From G963666705 sp963666705 (GTDB lineage Bacteria; Pseudomonadota; Alphaproteobacteria; CADEGL01), in contig CAXXKO010000013.1 of NCBI GenBank assembly GCA_963666705.2, positions 1 to 64,000 of the forward strand: DNA of 64,000 nucleotides, written 5' to 3'. Made by a program: the position numbers and the translations under genes. Below, in pieces: positions 8,379 through 17,631 of this stretch. Below the pieces are notes generated by a model that was given only the letters and a program-made list of their open reading frames with translations, made no database searches and was not told where the DNA came from. The stretch's first letter is position 1. Each line of letters opens with the position of its first letter.

Positions 8379-9695
8379 ATGGGTCGGCGCGTGAAACCGG
8401 GTAACGGGGCCGGTCCGACCGGGTCGAGGGAAGCCTACCTCGAGCGGCTCGTGATCAACGTGAGCCACGACTGCAACTTGCGCTGCACCTATTGCTACGC
8501 GGATACGGGTGCCTACGGCGCGCCCCGCATGAAGCTGTCCAACCCGGTCGGCGAGAAGATCGTTGACGACTTCTATGCCCGGTTCGCGCGCATCGGGATG
8601 GTCCAGTTCTTCGGCGGCGAGCAGTTCCTCAACCATGCCGGCATCGATTATCTCTGCGACTACATGACGCGCGTCTGCGCGCGGAACGATACCCCGGTGC
8701 CGGCCTTCACGGTCATAACCAATGGCACCATCCTCAACGAAGCGGTCATCGATACCATCAACCGCCACGGCATCGGCGTCACGGTCAGCCTCGACGGCCT
8801 GGCGCCGGTGAACGACGCGCAGCGGGTCTATGCCAATGGCGCCGGCTCCTACGCGCGGGTCATCGAGAATATCGCCATCCTCAAGGCCCGGACGGGCGGC
8901 CTGGGGCAGATCGAGGGCACCTTCACCGGCCAGCACCTCGAATCGGGCTTCTCCCTTTCCGAGTTCATGCATTTCATCGCCACCGAGCTCGACGTCCACT
9001 TCCTGCACATGCCCTGGATCGTCGGGGATGGCTATAGCGGCACCGGCATCGCGCCGACGGACGCGAACGTCGATCGGGTGATCGCCATCTACCGGGACGC
9101 CTTCTCGGCCTCGCTCCGGTCGCTGGAGACGCGGGACCTCGACGAGGTGATCGTGATCTCCAACATCGAGGAGCTGTTGCGGCCGGCGGCTTCCGGCGGC
9201 GGGGGATGCGGGCAAATCTGCCCGGCGGGCAGCGGGACCTTGAGCGCCGGCGCGGACGGCAAGATCTACCCCTGCTTCATGTTCACCAACAACGAGGCGT
9301 TCGAGCTCGGGCGCGTGGGCGAGGGTGGGGGCGCTGATTTCGGCGGCCGGCGGTCGGCCTTCACCCGCAAGCTCGCGATCCCGGAAGGGGAGAGCGCCGA
9401 CAGCTTCGAGACCGGCGCCGCCTGCGCCGGCCAGAATTACGACCTGGGCGGCCGCATCGACGCGATGTCGCCGGCCAACAAGCGGATCCAGACCGCGCTC
9501 GACACCTACCTGCGGGGCGAGGTCGCCAGGCTCGAGGCGGACGGCGAGCGCTGGGAATGGATCATGACCAAGTACCGCCTCGCGCAGCTCGACCGCGAGC
9601 TCGCGAGGGGTGAGGCCGCCCGCGCGCCACGGCACATACCCGAGCCGATTGTGGCCGACCACGACCAGCCTGGTGCATCGCCGGCCGGAGATTGA
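8379..9695 (+). CDS. Radical SAM/SPASM-like protein, candidate peptide maturase
   Basis: 438 aa. The cluster motif Cx3Cx2C is C32-N-L-R-C36-T-Y-C39 near the N-terminus, followed by the GGE motif (VQFFGGEQF). The C-terminal half has more cysteines in a SPASM-like arrangement (CGQICPAGSGTL, KIYPCF, GAACAGQ), expected to bind auxiliary Fe-S clusters. Proteins of this architecture form thioether or C-C crosslinks in peptides or mature quinoproteins. The gene directly follows the Cys-rich peptide candidate, which is the natural substrate. No transporter or protease gene lies nearby. The enzyme class is secure; the peptide-maturase role is inference. Confidence 0.85.
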   Translation: MGRRVKPGNGAGPTGSREAYLERLVINVSHDCNLRCTYCYADTGAYGAPRMKLSNPVGEKIVDDFYARFARIGMVQFFGGEQFLNHAGIDYLCDYMTRVCARNDTPVPAFTVITNGTILNEAVIDTINRHGIGVTVSLDGLAPVNDAQRVYANGAGSYARVIENIAILKARTGGLGQIEGTFTGQHLESGFSLSEFMHFIATELDVHFLHMPWIVGDGYSGTGIAPTDANVDRVIAIYRDAFSASLRSLETRDLDEVIVISNIEELLRPAASGGGGCGQICPAGSGTLSAGADGKIYPCFMFTNNEAFELGRVGEGGGADFGGRRSAFTRKLAIPEGESADSFETGAACAGQNYDLGGRIDAMSPANKRIQTALDTYLRGEVARLEADGERWEWIMTKYRLAQLDRELARGEAARAPRHIPEPIVADHDQPGASPAGD

Positions 9696-10050
9696 GCCGC
9701 CGGCGCCGCCATCCCATGTGTCGTGGCGCCCGTCTCCCTTGGAATTCGCGGCACTTCCCGACCGGCAACCGCCAACCCGAGCCCCCTGGCGTGCCGGCGC
9801 GCTGGTGCCGGATGCGCCCGCCGCGCCGCGAATCGGCGCGCACGAAGCCCATCAAGGTCAGGGTTTGTCAAGGTGCGGCGCGCTTAAATTCCGTAATAAC
9901 AATGTGTTAGTGAATCAAGGGTCGAACCTTGACAAACCTTGACAGACGACCCTTCCCGGTGCGGCTGCGTTCACGTATATGGGTATTCCGTCCCACTCCG
10001 TCAAGCGCTTTTCGATGGGCGGGACGGCTCGCGCCCATGACACCGCCCGG
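9696..10050. other. 355-bp intergenic stretch, no gene seen
   Basis: I find no supported coding region. It contains a perfect 13-bp inverted repeat, GGTTTGTCAAGGT at 9862-9874 and ACCTTGACAAACC at 9926-9938, with a further CCTTGACAG directly after. Either a structured transcript end or a binding site is possible. Confidence 0.6.
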
Positions 10051-10887
10051 TCAGTCGGTCAGGGGCTGGCAACCGGCTGCGACGCAGGCGGCCAGGGCGC
10101 GCTCCATGCCGGGGCCATAGTCGCCGTCGATGGGGCCGCTGTAGTAGCCGCGCTGGGCGAGGTCTTCCTGGTAGCGCTCGACCCAGTCGGGAACCATCCG
10201 CATGACGGCCTCGTATACGCGGATCGCGGCGCCGGCATCCCCCGCCTCGACATAGGCCGCCGCCAGGGTGTTGCGGGTAATCGGGTCGTCCGCCAACGCC
10301 AGGGCCTTCCTGGCCAGGCGGACGGCCTCCCCGCCGTCGCGCAGGTGGCGCGGCCCGGTCGCGCGCAGCAATGCGAGATACTCGTATGCGATGGGGTCTC
10401 CCGGAGCGAGGCGGATGGCCCGATCGAAGTCCTGGATGGCGCGGTCGTACGCGCCCATTTTGGCGTAGGCGTCGCCCCGGTTGTCGTAGGGGAGGGCGAA
10501 TTGGGGATCGAGGCGGATGACCTGGTCGTAGTCTTCGATGGCGCGGTCGTACCGGCCCTCGATGCGGTATGCGTCGCCTCGGTTGTTGTAGGCGAAGGCG
10601 TATCCGGGATTGAGGCGGATGGCCTGGTCGAAGTCCTGGATGGCGCGGTCGTACGCACCCTTGTTGGCGTAGGCGGCGCCCCGGTTGTTGTAGGCGATGG
10701 AGAGGCCGGCACCGTCGAATTGGCCGGACTGGATCAGGCGGCCGCACGCGGCGATGACGAGGTCCGGGGCGTCTTCGCCGCTCACGCAGGCCTGTATGTC
10801 GGTGTCGTAATCCGCGCCGGCGGGCGTGGATACGAGAGCCACGGCCAGCGCCAGGAGCATGACCGGCGCGGCGGCGAATCTCGACAT
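10051..10887 (-). CDS. Exported TPR-repeat protein
   Basis: 278 aa from the ATG at 10885-10887 (MSRFAAAPVMLLALAVALVSTPAGA), a clear signal peptide; the upstream extension is not needed. At least three tandem TPR units of about 34 aa follow, with the pattern AYNNRGxAYxxxGxYDRAIxDFDQAIRL (around residues 65-165), and more degenerate helices after. The C-terminal YYSGPIDGDYGPGMERAL resembles a peptidoglycan-binding (PG_binding_1) motif. Likely a periplasmic scaffold or cell-wall-associated protein of unknown role. It is divergent from the dehydratase at 11126. Confidence 0.85.
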   Translation of the reverse strand: MSRFAAAPVMLLALAVALVSTPAGADYDTDIQACVSGEDAPDLVIAACGRLIQSGQFDGAGLSIAYNNRGAAYANKGAYDRAIQDFDQAIRLNPGYAFAYNNRGDAYRIEGRYDRAIEDYDQVIRLDPQFALPYDNRGDAYAKMGAYDRAIQDFDRAIRLAPGDPIAYEYLALLRATGPRHLRDGGEAVRLARKALALADDPITRNTLAAAYVEAGDAGAAIRVYEAVMRMVPDWVERYQEDLAQRGYYSGPIDGDYGPGMERALAACVAAGCQPLTD

Positions 10888-11125
10888 GGCGCGGCCCCCT
10901 TTGCAACTTCGAGACTGTATCAAGGGGTTGGTCGGCCGGCCAGCGCCGAACGCGCCGCGCAACCCACGGCACGAAAACCGGACCAGGCGTGGGAGGACAT
11001 GGCGGCGCTTCGCGGGCGTGGCCGCCAGGCCGCTCGATCCACCGCCGAGCGCGAAAGCCTGTTGCAAGCCGCCCGCCTGTTCGCCCATGCTGGCGCCTTC
11101 GCCAACACCGAGGAACGGAGCCACC

Positions 11126-12115
11126 ATGGAGCTGCCGAGCCCGGCCGGGATCGAGGACGCGCTCTCGATCGTCCGGCCCCACCTCCCCGAGACGCCCCTG
11201 GTGCGTGTGGAGCTGCTCTCCCGCGCACTGGACGCCGACGTCTGGATCAAGAACGAGACCGTGACGCCCATCGCCTCCTTCAAGATCCGCGGCGCGCTCA
11301 CCGACCTCACGCGCGCCATGGCACGGAGCGGGGTCACCAACGTGGTCACGTCCTCGACCGGCAACCACGGCCAGGCGGTGGCCTATGCCGCGCGGCTCCT
11401 GGGCCTGGGGGCGGACATCTTCCTGCCCGCCGAGGCCAACCCCGTGAAGGCCGCCATGGTGCGGGCCTTCGGCGGCACCCTGCACCAGGTGGGGCGCGAT
11501 AACAACGAGGGCAAGGACGCGGCGCGCGCCTTCGCGGCCGAGCGCGGCTACCACTTCGTCGACGACGGCGAGAGCCTCGACGTGATGGAGGGGGCGGGCA
11601 CCTTGGGGCTCGAGGTCGGCCGCGGCCTCGAGGGCGTCGATACCATGTTCGTGCCGGTGGGCGACGCCCCGCTCATCACCGGTGCCGGCTGCGGCTTCAA
11701 GTCCGTCCAGCCCAAGGCGCGGGTGATCGGCGTCCAGGCCAAGGGCGCACCCGCCCTCATCAACAGCTTCCATGCGGGCAAGGCCGTCGAGGGGCCGGCC
11801 GACACCATCGCCGACGGGCTCGCCGCCCGCATCCCGGCCGCGCGCGCGGTCGCGGGCATCTGCGCCTTCGCCGACGACGCCATGTTGGTCGATGACGGGG
11901 CCTTGCTGGCGGCCATTCACGCCCTCGCCGAGAGCGCCCATGTACTGGTGGAGCCGGCGGGCGCCGCGGGGCTCGCGGGGGCCTGGGCGCGGCGCCATGA
12001 GATCGCCGGCCAGCGGGTCGTCCTGATCCTCACGGGCGCCAACATCGCCACCGATACCCTGCGCGCCGCCCTCGCCGCGCCACCGCTCTTCCCGCTCTCG
12101 GCGGCGGCGGGTTAG
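11126..12115 (+). CDS. PLP-dependent threonine/serine dehydratase-like enzyme (EutB-like)
   Basis: 329 aa, fold type II PLP enzyme. The Schiff-base lysine is in IASFKIRGAL, and the substrate loop is SSTGNHGQA. I start at the ATG after GAGGAACGGAG. The usual glycine-rich phosphate loop appears as VGDAPLITGAGCG, shorter on glycine than the GGGGL of typical dehydratases (compare the neighbour at 12424). This pattern recalls hydroxyectoine-utilisation dehydratase EutB, but no other ectoine gene is present, so a general hydroxy-amino-acid dehydratase is safest. Confidence 0.82.
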   Translation: MELPSPAGIEDALSIVRPHLPETPLVRVELLSRALDADVWIKNETVTPIASFKIRGALTDLTRAMARSGVTNVVTSSTGNHGQAVAYAARLLGLGADIFLPAEANPVKAAMVRAFGGTLHQVGRDNNEGKDAARAFAAERGYHFVDDGESLDVMEGAGTLGLEVGRGLEGVDTMFVPVGDAPLITGAGCGFKSVQPKARVIGVQAKGAPALINSFHAGKAVEGPADTIADGLAARIPAARAVAGICAFADDAMLVDDGALLAAIHALAESAHVLVEPAGAAGLAGAWARRHEIAGQRVVLILTGANIATDTLRAALAAPPLFPLSAAAG

Positions 12116-12122
12116 GGGACCG

Positions 12123-12266
12123 AATGCTCCTCTCCCCATCCGGGGAGAGGGTGGCACGCGCGGCGTGGGGGGCGGTCGTCGGAAGGCGGGCGAAAGACTC
12201 ACCGTGGCGCGCGGACGCGCGCACCCTCACCCCGGCCCTCTCCCCGAGGGGAGAGGGGGATTCCTG
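12123..12266. repeat. Palindromic intergenic repeat, copy 1
   Basis: Two self-complementary modules, CTCTCCCC-ATCC-GGGGAGAG and CTCTCCCC-GAGG-GGAGAG, flank a GC-rich middle containing GCGCGGACGCGCGCACCCTCA. The same arrangement occurs at 26022-26163. It could fold into strong hairpins and separate convergent genes. It resembles the short interspersed palindromes common in alphaproteobacterial genomes. Confidence 0.7.
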
Positions 12267-12282
12267 CGTGGCGATTTTGCCG

Positions 12283-12427
12283 CTAGAGCGGTTCCGCTTC
12301 GATCGGACCCACTCTAGCGCTCTATCTCGCTCGCGGCAGCGGACCAGGTGGTCCGCGCCTGCGCGGGCGCGCCGGGCGACCGGGCTTGCGGCCTGGAGCG
12401 ATTCCAGTCGAACTGGAAACGCTCTAG
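12283..12427. repeat. 145-bp MITE-like repeat bounded by CTAGAGCG/CGCTCTAG
   Basis: The ends are exact inverted repeats, CTAGAGCG at 12283-12290 and CGCTCTAG at 12420-12427, with internal GATTCCAGTCGAACTGGAAAC forming a further palindrome. The stop codon of the downstream minus-strand dehydratase falls inside the right end. It looks like a small non-autonomous element; no transposase is encoded. Confidence 0.55.
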
Positions 12428-13368
12428 GGAATGCCGATCTTGGCCGGGTCGGTGTTGCCGCCGCAGATGACGACGCCGATGCGCTCGCCCGTCGCGGGCC
12501 GGTAGGCGCCCGAGAGGAGTGCCGCCAGCGCCGTCGCCCCGCCGGGCTCGGCGACGAGCCGGAGCGCCTCCCACAGGGCGCGCTGGGCGGCCGCGATGGC
12601 ATCGTCGCCGACGATGACGACGCGGTCCACATGGCGCGCGGCGATCTCCAGGTTCAGGGCGCCCGTGCGCGTCGCACCCAGGGAATCGGCGGCGAGGCCG
12701 CCCACTTCCACATCGACGATGCGGCCGGCCGCGAGGGCGCTGGCGAGGGTGGGGCAGCCCTCGGGCTCCACCCCCACCACCTTCGCCCGGCCCCCGTACC
12801 AGGCCGCGATGCCGCCGATGAGCCCGCCGCCGCCGACCGCGACCAGGACCGTGTCGAGGTCGCCCGCCTGGCCTTCGAGCTCGCGCGCCACGGTGCCCTG
12901 GCCGGCGACGATCTCCGGCTGCTCGTAGGGATGGGCGACGAGGGCGCCGGTCTCCGCCGCGCGCCGCGTGCTGGCCAGAAGCGCGTCGGAGAAGACGGCG
13001 CCGGTCACGGTCACGCGCGCGCCGTATTCGCGCAGGCGCGCGATCTTGACCAAGGCCGAGACCGTGGGCACGAAGATCTCCGCCCGGTGGCCGAGGGCGC
13101 GCGCGGCATAAGCGACGGCGACCCCGTGGTTGCCGCCCGAGGACGCGATCACGCCCGCCGCCGGCACGTCGCCCGACAGCAGCCGGTTGAAGGCGCCCCG
13201 GGCCTTGAAGGACCCGGTGTGCTGGAGCGACTCGAGCTTGAGAGTAAGCCGCCCGCCGACCCCGAAGGCGCCAGCCTCGAGCGCCAGGACGGGTGTCTCG
13301 CGGACATGGCCCGCGATGCGGGCGGCGGCGGCCGCGATGAGATCGGCGCCGACCATCACTCTATCCAA
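12424..13368 (-). CDS. Threonine/serine dehydratase-like PLP enzyme
   Basis: 314 aa, fold type II PLP enzyme. The PLP lysine is in HTGSFKARGAFNR, the substrate loop is SSGGNHGVA, and the phosphate-binding loop is VGGGGLIGGIA. It deaminates hydroxy amino acids to 2-oxo acids, or could be a serine racemase-type enzyme. The start is uncertain: TTG at 13368 or ATG at 13356, with weak ribosome sites. It lies 7 bp downstream of the GlpD-like gene on the same strand, so the two are probably co-transcribed. It faces the related dehydratase at 11126 across a repeat. Confidence 0.88.
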   Translation of the reverse strand: MDRVMVGADLIAAAAARIAGHVRETPVLALEAGAFGVGGRLTLKLESLQHTGSFKARGAFNRLLSGDVPAAGVIASSGGNHGVAVAYAARALGHRAEIFVPTVSALVKIARLREYGARVTVTGAVFSDALLASTRRAAETGALVAHPYEQPEIVAGQGTVARELEGQAGDLDTVLVAVGGGGLIGGIAAWYGGRAKVVGVEPEGCPTLASALAAGRIVDVEVGGLAADSLGATRTGALNLEIAARHVDRVVIVGDDAIAAAQRALWEALRLVAEPGGATALAALLSGAYRPATGERIGVVICGGNTDPAKIGIP

Positions 13369-13375
13369 GGAAAGG

Positions 13376-14977
13376 TCATTCCCGCTCCGCGTCGTGGCCG
13401 GCCGTGGTCACGCCGTGGAGATGGGCGATCAGGGCGTGGTAGTCCGCCACCTCGCGATCGATGCGCGCCTCGTCCCAGCCCACGATGTCGGCGACCGTCT
13501 CGGCCGCCTTGCGGGCACCCTCGCGCGCCATGGTCCCGGTCCAGCCCGCACCCACGCGCCGGAACAGGAGGTCGGCCAAGCTCGTGGGATGCTCGTGCGC
13601 GGCCGCGTGCCGCAGATGGGCGAGCTTGGCCCCCGGCCAGTGGTTGAGGAGCGCGGGCGAGGCTTCGTCGTCGGGGAAAGGCTTCGCCGCGTAGGACAGC
13701 GCGCGCGGCGCCCCCGAGGGAGCGATCCGGCCCCGGACGGCGGCGGTCAGGTCCGCGCCCGAGCGGCGGTGGGTCATGATATTGCCGGCCGAAAGGGCGA
13801 TCGCGCCCGGCATGCCGTCGGCGGCGAGGTCGTGGACCACGCGCCCGCGCTCGCCCATCGCGCTATTGGGGTCGTGGGTCTGGGGCCGCACGCCGGCCCA
13901 TGTGAAGCAGATGTCGTCGCGCCCGAGGCCGAGGCCGGGCAAGAGGTGGTTCACCTCGTCGAGCAGGAAGTCGATCTCCTCCCCGGTGGCGTGGAGGTCG
14001 TCCTCGTCGCCGGTGAAGAGCGTGTCGGTCGGCCCGACATAGTGCATGTCGCGCCAGGGGTAGACGTACATCGGGCCGCCGTCCCGGTATTCGGTGATGA
14101 TGCCGAGGGTGCGGCATTCGGGCGGCAGGCGCACCATGATGTGGGCGCCCTTGGTGCCGGTGATCTTGCGCCCGGCCGCTGGCGCGGCCAGGCGGTTCAC
14201 GCGGTCGATCCACATGCCGGCGGCATTGATGACGAGCCGCGTACGAACTTGTGCCCGCGCGCCACCGTCCGCGCCGTCGCCCAGGTCGATCCGCCAGCGC
14301 CCATCCGCCTCCCGCTCCATGCCCAGGACGGGGGTATAGTTGCGCACGGTGGCGCCCATGCGCTCGGCATCGAGCACCACGTCCATGACGATGCGCTCGG
14401 GCCATTCGAAGCGGTATTCGCGAAAGCTGGCGACCCGGCGCAGCTTCTCGGGCTCGCGGAGGTAGCCCAGGAGCGGATGCGCCTTGGCCTCGGCCGGTGA
14501 GAGCCACTGGTTGTCGAGGGGGAGGTCGCCGGGGCCGAGCCAGCCGAGGACCCGGAACGCGGTGTTCACGTGCCACGGCTTGTAGTGGCCGCCCTTGTAG
14601 AGCGGCATGTAGTAGGTCTTGCGGCGCACCCGCTCGGGCATGGTGCCGACGATCTCGGACCGGCAGTGCATGGCCTCGCGCGCCCGGCGCAGCCCCTTCA
14701 TGGCCATGGCGGGATCGGCGAGGAACTGCCAGATCGGCGAGTGGCGCGAGGTCGACTGGGCCAGGCCCTCGCCGGGCTCCAGATAGCGCAGGCCGCAATG
14801 GAGCATGCGGCCCGAGCGGCTGCTCGACCCGGCGCCGAAATCGCCCTTATCCACCAGCAGCACGTCGTAGCCGGCCGCCGTCAGGTGCTGGGCGGCGCTC
14901 GCGCCCACGGCGCCGCCGCCGATCACGACGACGTCGAATTCGCGGTCGTCGATCCCGGAAAGCGCGAGGCGGGGCAT
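13376..14977 (-). CDS. FAD-dependent glycerol-3-phosphate dehydrogenase-like oxidoreductase
   Basis: 533 aa from the ATG preceded by AGAGGACAGG. The N-terminal FAD dinucleotide motif is VVIGGGAVGASAAQHL. GlpD hallmarks include SSSRSGRMLHCGLRYLE, the central LVINAAGMWIDRV and the C-terminal WAGVRPQ. GlpD oxidises sn-glycerol 3-phosphate to dihydroxyacetone phosphate at the membrane and passes electrons to quinone. No glpK or glpF is next to it and its partner is a dehydratase, so another hydroxy-acid substrate is possible. Confidence 0.85.
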   Translation of the reverse strand: MPRLALSGIDDREFDVVVIGGGAVGASAAQHLTAAGYDVLLVDKGDFGAGSSSRSGRMLHCGLRYLEPGEGLAQSTSRHSPIWQFLADPAMAMKGLRRAREAMHCRSEIVGTMPERVRRKTYYMPLYKGGHYKPWHVNTAFRVLGWLGPGDLPLDNQWLSPAEAKAHPLLGYLREPEKLRRVASFREYRFEWPERIVMDVVLDAERMGATVRNYTPVLGMEREADGRWRIDLGDGADGGARAQVRTRLVINAAGMWIDRVNRLAAPAAGRKITGTKGAHIMVRLPPECRTLGIITEYRDGGPMYVYPWRDMHYVGPTDTLFTGDEDDLHATGEEIDFLLDEVNHLLPGLGLGRDDICFTWAGVRPQTHDPNSAMGERGRVVHDLAADGMPGAIALSAGNIMTHRRSGADLTAAVRGRIAPSGAPRALSYAAKPFPDDEASPALLNHWPGAKLAHLRHAAAHEHPTSLADLLFRRVGAGWTGTMAREGARKAAETVADIVGWDEARIDREVADYHALIAHLHGVTTAGHDAERE

Positions 14978-15109
14978 GTCCTGTCCTCTCATGGTTGGGT
15001 CGGCACGCAAAGGTTAGGCGGGCGGGCCCGGTCCCTCAAGGCCGGTGTGTTGCCACCGCAATCGCGACGTGATCTAACACGCGGCCAGCACCCGCGAGGA
15101 TGCCTTGAT

Positions 15110-16318
15110 ATGAGCCCGCCCCTCCGCCCGACCGACGCGAAGAACGGCATGCCCTATGCCCACAGGGTGACGCGGATCGCCGGCGCGGGCTCGCGCGCCT
15201 GGCGCATCCACGACCTCGCCAGCGAGGCGAAAGTCGAGGGCCGCGACGTCATCGACCTGACCATCGGCGACCCCGATTTCGACACGCCCAAGGCGATCGT
15301 GGACGCGGCGGTCGCATCCATGCGGCGGGGGCGCACCCACTATATCGACATGGCCGGCATCCCGCCCCTGCGCGAGGCCATCGCCGCGCGCCAGCACCGC
15401 CTGACCGGGCAGGTGGTCGATCCCGACGACGTGGTGGTGGTGCCGGGCGCCCAGTGCGGCCTCTTCTCCACCCTCCAGTGCCTCGCCGGGGAGGGCGACG
15501 AGGTGGTGATGCTGGAGCCCACCTATGCGACCTACGAGGCGGTGGTGGGGGCCTGCGGCGCCCGAGCCGTCAACGTCCCGCTCAGCCCCGACCGGGGGTT
15601 CCATATCGATCCCGAGGATCTCGCGGCGGCCATCACGCCCCGCACCCGCGCCATCCTCATGAACTTCCCCCACAACCCGACCGGGGCGATGATCACGAAG
15701 GACGAGCTCGCCGCCATCGCCGAGGTGTGCCATCGTCGCGACATCTGGCTGGTCTCGGACGAGGTCTACGGCTCCCTCACCTATGGCGAGCGGCACTATT
15801 CGCCCGCCACCACCCCGGGCCTCGAGGACCGGGCGGTGGTCGTCGACAGCCTGTCGAAATCCCACGCCATGACGGGCTGGCGCCTGGGCTGGGTCATCGC
15901 GCGGGGCGAGCTGGCCGCGCACCTCTATAACCTCCTCCTGTGCCAGCTCTACGGCTGTCCGCCCTTCATCCAGGACGCGGCGGTGACGGCGCTCACCCGG
16001 GAATACGACGAGATCGACGCCATGCGCGCCGAGTTCGCGGCGCGCCGGACCCTGGTGGCCGAGCGCGTCAACGCCATGCCGGCGGCGTCCTGCCGGCCGC
16101 CCGAAGGGGGCATGTTCCTGATGATCGATATCCGGGCGACGGGCCTCGGCTCGGTGGATTTCGCCTTCCGCCTGTTCGCAGCCGAGGGCTTGGCGCTGAT
16201 GCCGGGCGTGGGCTTCGGGCCGAGCGGGGAGGGGCACCTGCGCCTCTCGCTCTCCTCGCCCCGGGCATTGCTCGAAGATGCCTGCCGGCGGCTCGAGCGG
16301 TTCCTCGGCACCCTTTAG
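15110..16318 (+). CDS. Class I/II pyridoxal phosphate aminotransferase
   Basis: 402 aa. Fold type I aspartate aminotransferase superfamily: FPHNPTGA, SDEVYGSLTY and the PLP lysine in SLSKSHAMTGWRLGW. The C-terminal arginine for the substrate carboxylate is probably in HLRLSLSS. I start at ATG 15110 (MSPPLRPTDAKNG) because homology-like sequence begins there. It is divergent from the GlpD-like gene with 132 bp between. The amino donor and acceptor are not predictable. Confidence 0.9.
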   Translation: MSPPLRPTDAKNGMPYAHRVTRIAGAGSRAWRIHDLASEAKVEGRDVIDLTIGDPDFDTPKAIVDAAVASMRRGRTHYIDMAGIPPLREAIAARQHRLTGQVVDPDDVVVVPGAQCGLFSTLQCLAGEGDEVVMLEPTYATYEAVVGACGARAVNVPLSPDRGFHIDPEDLAAAITPRTRAILMNFPHNPTGAMITKDELAAIAEVCHRRDIWLVSDEVYGSLTYGERHYSPATTPGLEDRAVVVDSLSKSHAMTGWRLGWVIARGELAAHLYNLLLCQLYGCPPFIQDAAVTALTREYDEIDAMRAEFAARRTLVAERVNAMPAASCRPPEGGMFLMIDIRATGLGSVDFAFRLFAAEGLALMPGVGFGPSGEGHLRLSLSSPRALLEDACRRLERFLGTL

Positions 16319-16405
16319 CGTGGGTTAGCGCGCTTGCGGCGTTTCGAGATTACTCGCCCGATCCTCCCCCTTCGACAGGCACAGGGTGAGGGCCGGGTGG
16401 GTGGG

Positions 16406-16725
16406 TGTCAACGGCGGAGCAAAATTAGTCCACCCGGGCGGAGCAAAACTAGTCCACTTAACGTTATGCGGTACGCGGTGTTGGGGGGTTGTCCCGGTAG
16501 TCCATAGGAGGGACCCGCGCTGCTTCGTGTAGCGCTTGCGTTACGCGGAGCGAAGCAGCGTGGGAGGTTCCTGTGGACCCACCGGGTCAACCATTGCACC
16601 GGCGGTCAAGCAGGTATTTTTGGGGATTTCCGCCGTTTTTGGCTTTGGTTGAGACGATAGCTCTCGCCGTTCATTTCCAGGATATGGACATGTAGCGCAC
16701 CCGGTTCCTTGGACACAAGTTTGTC
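16406..16725. other. Left part of IS21: end repeats and istB 3' remnant
   Basis: No gene starts here. Bases about 16600-16692 (minus strand) encode the lost tail of IstB (HVHILEMNGESYRLNQSQKRRK), separated from the rest by the IS3-type insertion. Around 16517-16565 a hairpin-forming CGCTGCTTCG...CGAAGCAGCG lies downstream of it and may end transcription. Confidence 0.65.
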
Positions 16726-17631
16726 TCACGCGGCGGGCCTGATTGAGATCGCGGCGTGCCACGCCTGACGAGCTTGAGCGGGGCTCAGGTAGCCGTTCTT
16801 CTCCACGATCCACTGGGCATTGTAGAGTTCGACGAAGTCGCGGACGGCGTCCCGCAGCTCCGCGATGTTGCGGTAGATGCGACCATGGATGATCTGTTCC
16901 TTCAGCGTGCGATTGAACCGCTCGGCGACGCCGTTGGTCTGGGGCTCGGCGACGAAGGCGTAGGACGGCTGGATGCCCCAGAACTTGATCTGGTTGGTGA
17001 AGTGGTCCGACAGATACTGGGAGCCGTGATCCATCCGCAAGGCCAGCCCCCGCGCCGCGCCGGCGGAGGTCGAGCCATACAGCCCGGCAAGCCCCATGGA
17101 GATCGGCTGCAGGGCGGCGAAGCGGTCGCCGCGCTTGCAGACATGCCAGCCGACACACTCGGCGTTCCAATGCTCGACGGCGGTGAAGATCCAGCCCCAG
17201 CCGTCGTCCACCGTGAACACCCGAACGCCATCGGTGCCCCACATGAGGTTGGGGGCATGAGTGATGATCTCACCGTCATGGGGATTGCCGCCACGGCGGC
17301 GGCAGCGATGGGGCGAGAGCAGGTTGTTCTCGCGCATCAGGCGGAGCACCCGCTTGCGGGCAACCCGGATGTCGCGACAGACCCGAAGCCGAGCCCAGAC
17401 CTTGCGGTAGCCCTCGCCCTCCCAGGGCGATGCCTCCAGGTCGGCTTCGATCGCCACCAGCAGCGCCTGGTCCGAGATCGCGGGCTTCGGTCCCCGACGC
17501 TTTGCCGGCGGCTGCTCGGCGTGCTGGCCGGAGGTCATGGCGTAGAACGAGGAGCGGGCCATGCCCCAGGCGGCGCAGACCCGCCGCAGGCCGTAGGCCA
17601 GACCCGTGCCGGGCGAGGTGGCGGCACTCAT
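16726..17631 (-). CDS. IS3 family transposase OrfB (integrase core)
   Basis: 301 aa. HTH_21-like N-terminus (YRKVWARLR, VARKRVLRLMRENNLL) followed by an rve integrase core. Catalytic residues are visible as D in WGTDGVRVF, D in MDHGSQYLS and E in NGVAERFNRTLKEQI. The ATG overlaps the OrfA stop (ATGA), suggesting translational coupling or frameshift fusion. It appears intact. Confidence 0.92.
   Translation of the reverse strand: MSAATSPGTGLAYGLRRVCAAWGMARSSFYAMTSGQHAEQPPAKRRGPKPAISDQALLVAIEADLEASPWEGEGYRKVWARLRVCRDIRVARKRVLRLMRENNLLSPHRCRRRGGNPHDGEIITHAPNLMWGTDGVRVFTVDDGWGWIFTAVEHWNAECVGWHVCKRGDRFAALQPISMGLAGLYGSTSAGAARGLALRMDHGSQYLSDHFTNQIKFWGIQPSYAFVAEPQTNGVAERFNRTLKEQIIHGRIYRNIAELRDAVRDFVELYNAQWIVEKNGYLSPAQARQAWHAAISIRPAA

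Noticed and set aside
5430..9695. One biosynthetic cluster joining the isomerase-SDR-PhyH genes with the peptide locus
   Set aside because: A 119-bp gap with its own ribosome site separates them and no shared feature links them; co-operation is possible but unsupported.
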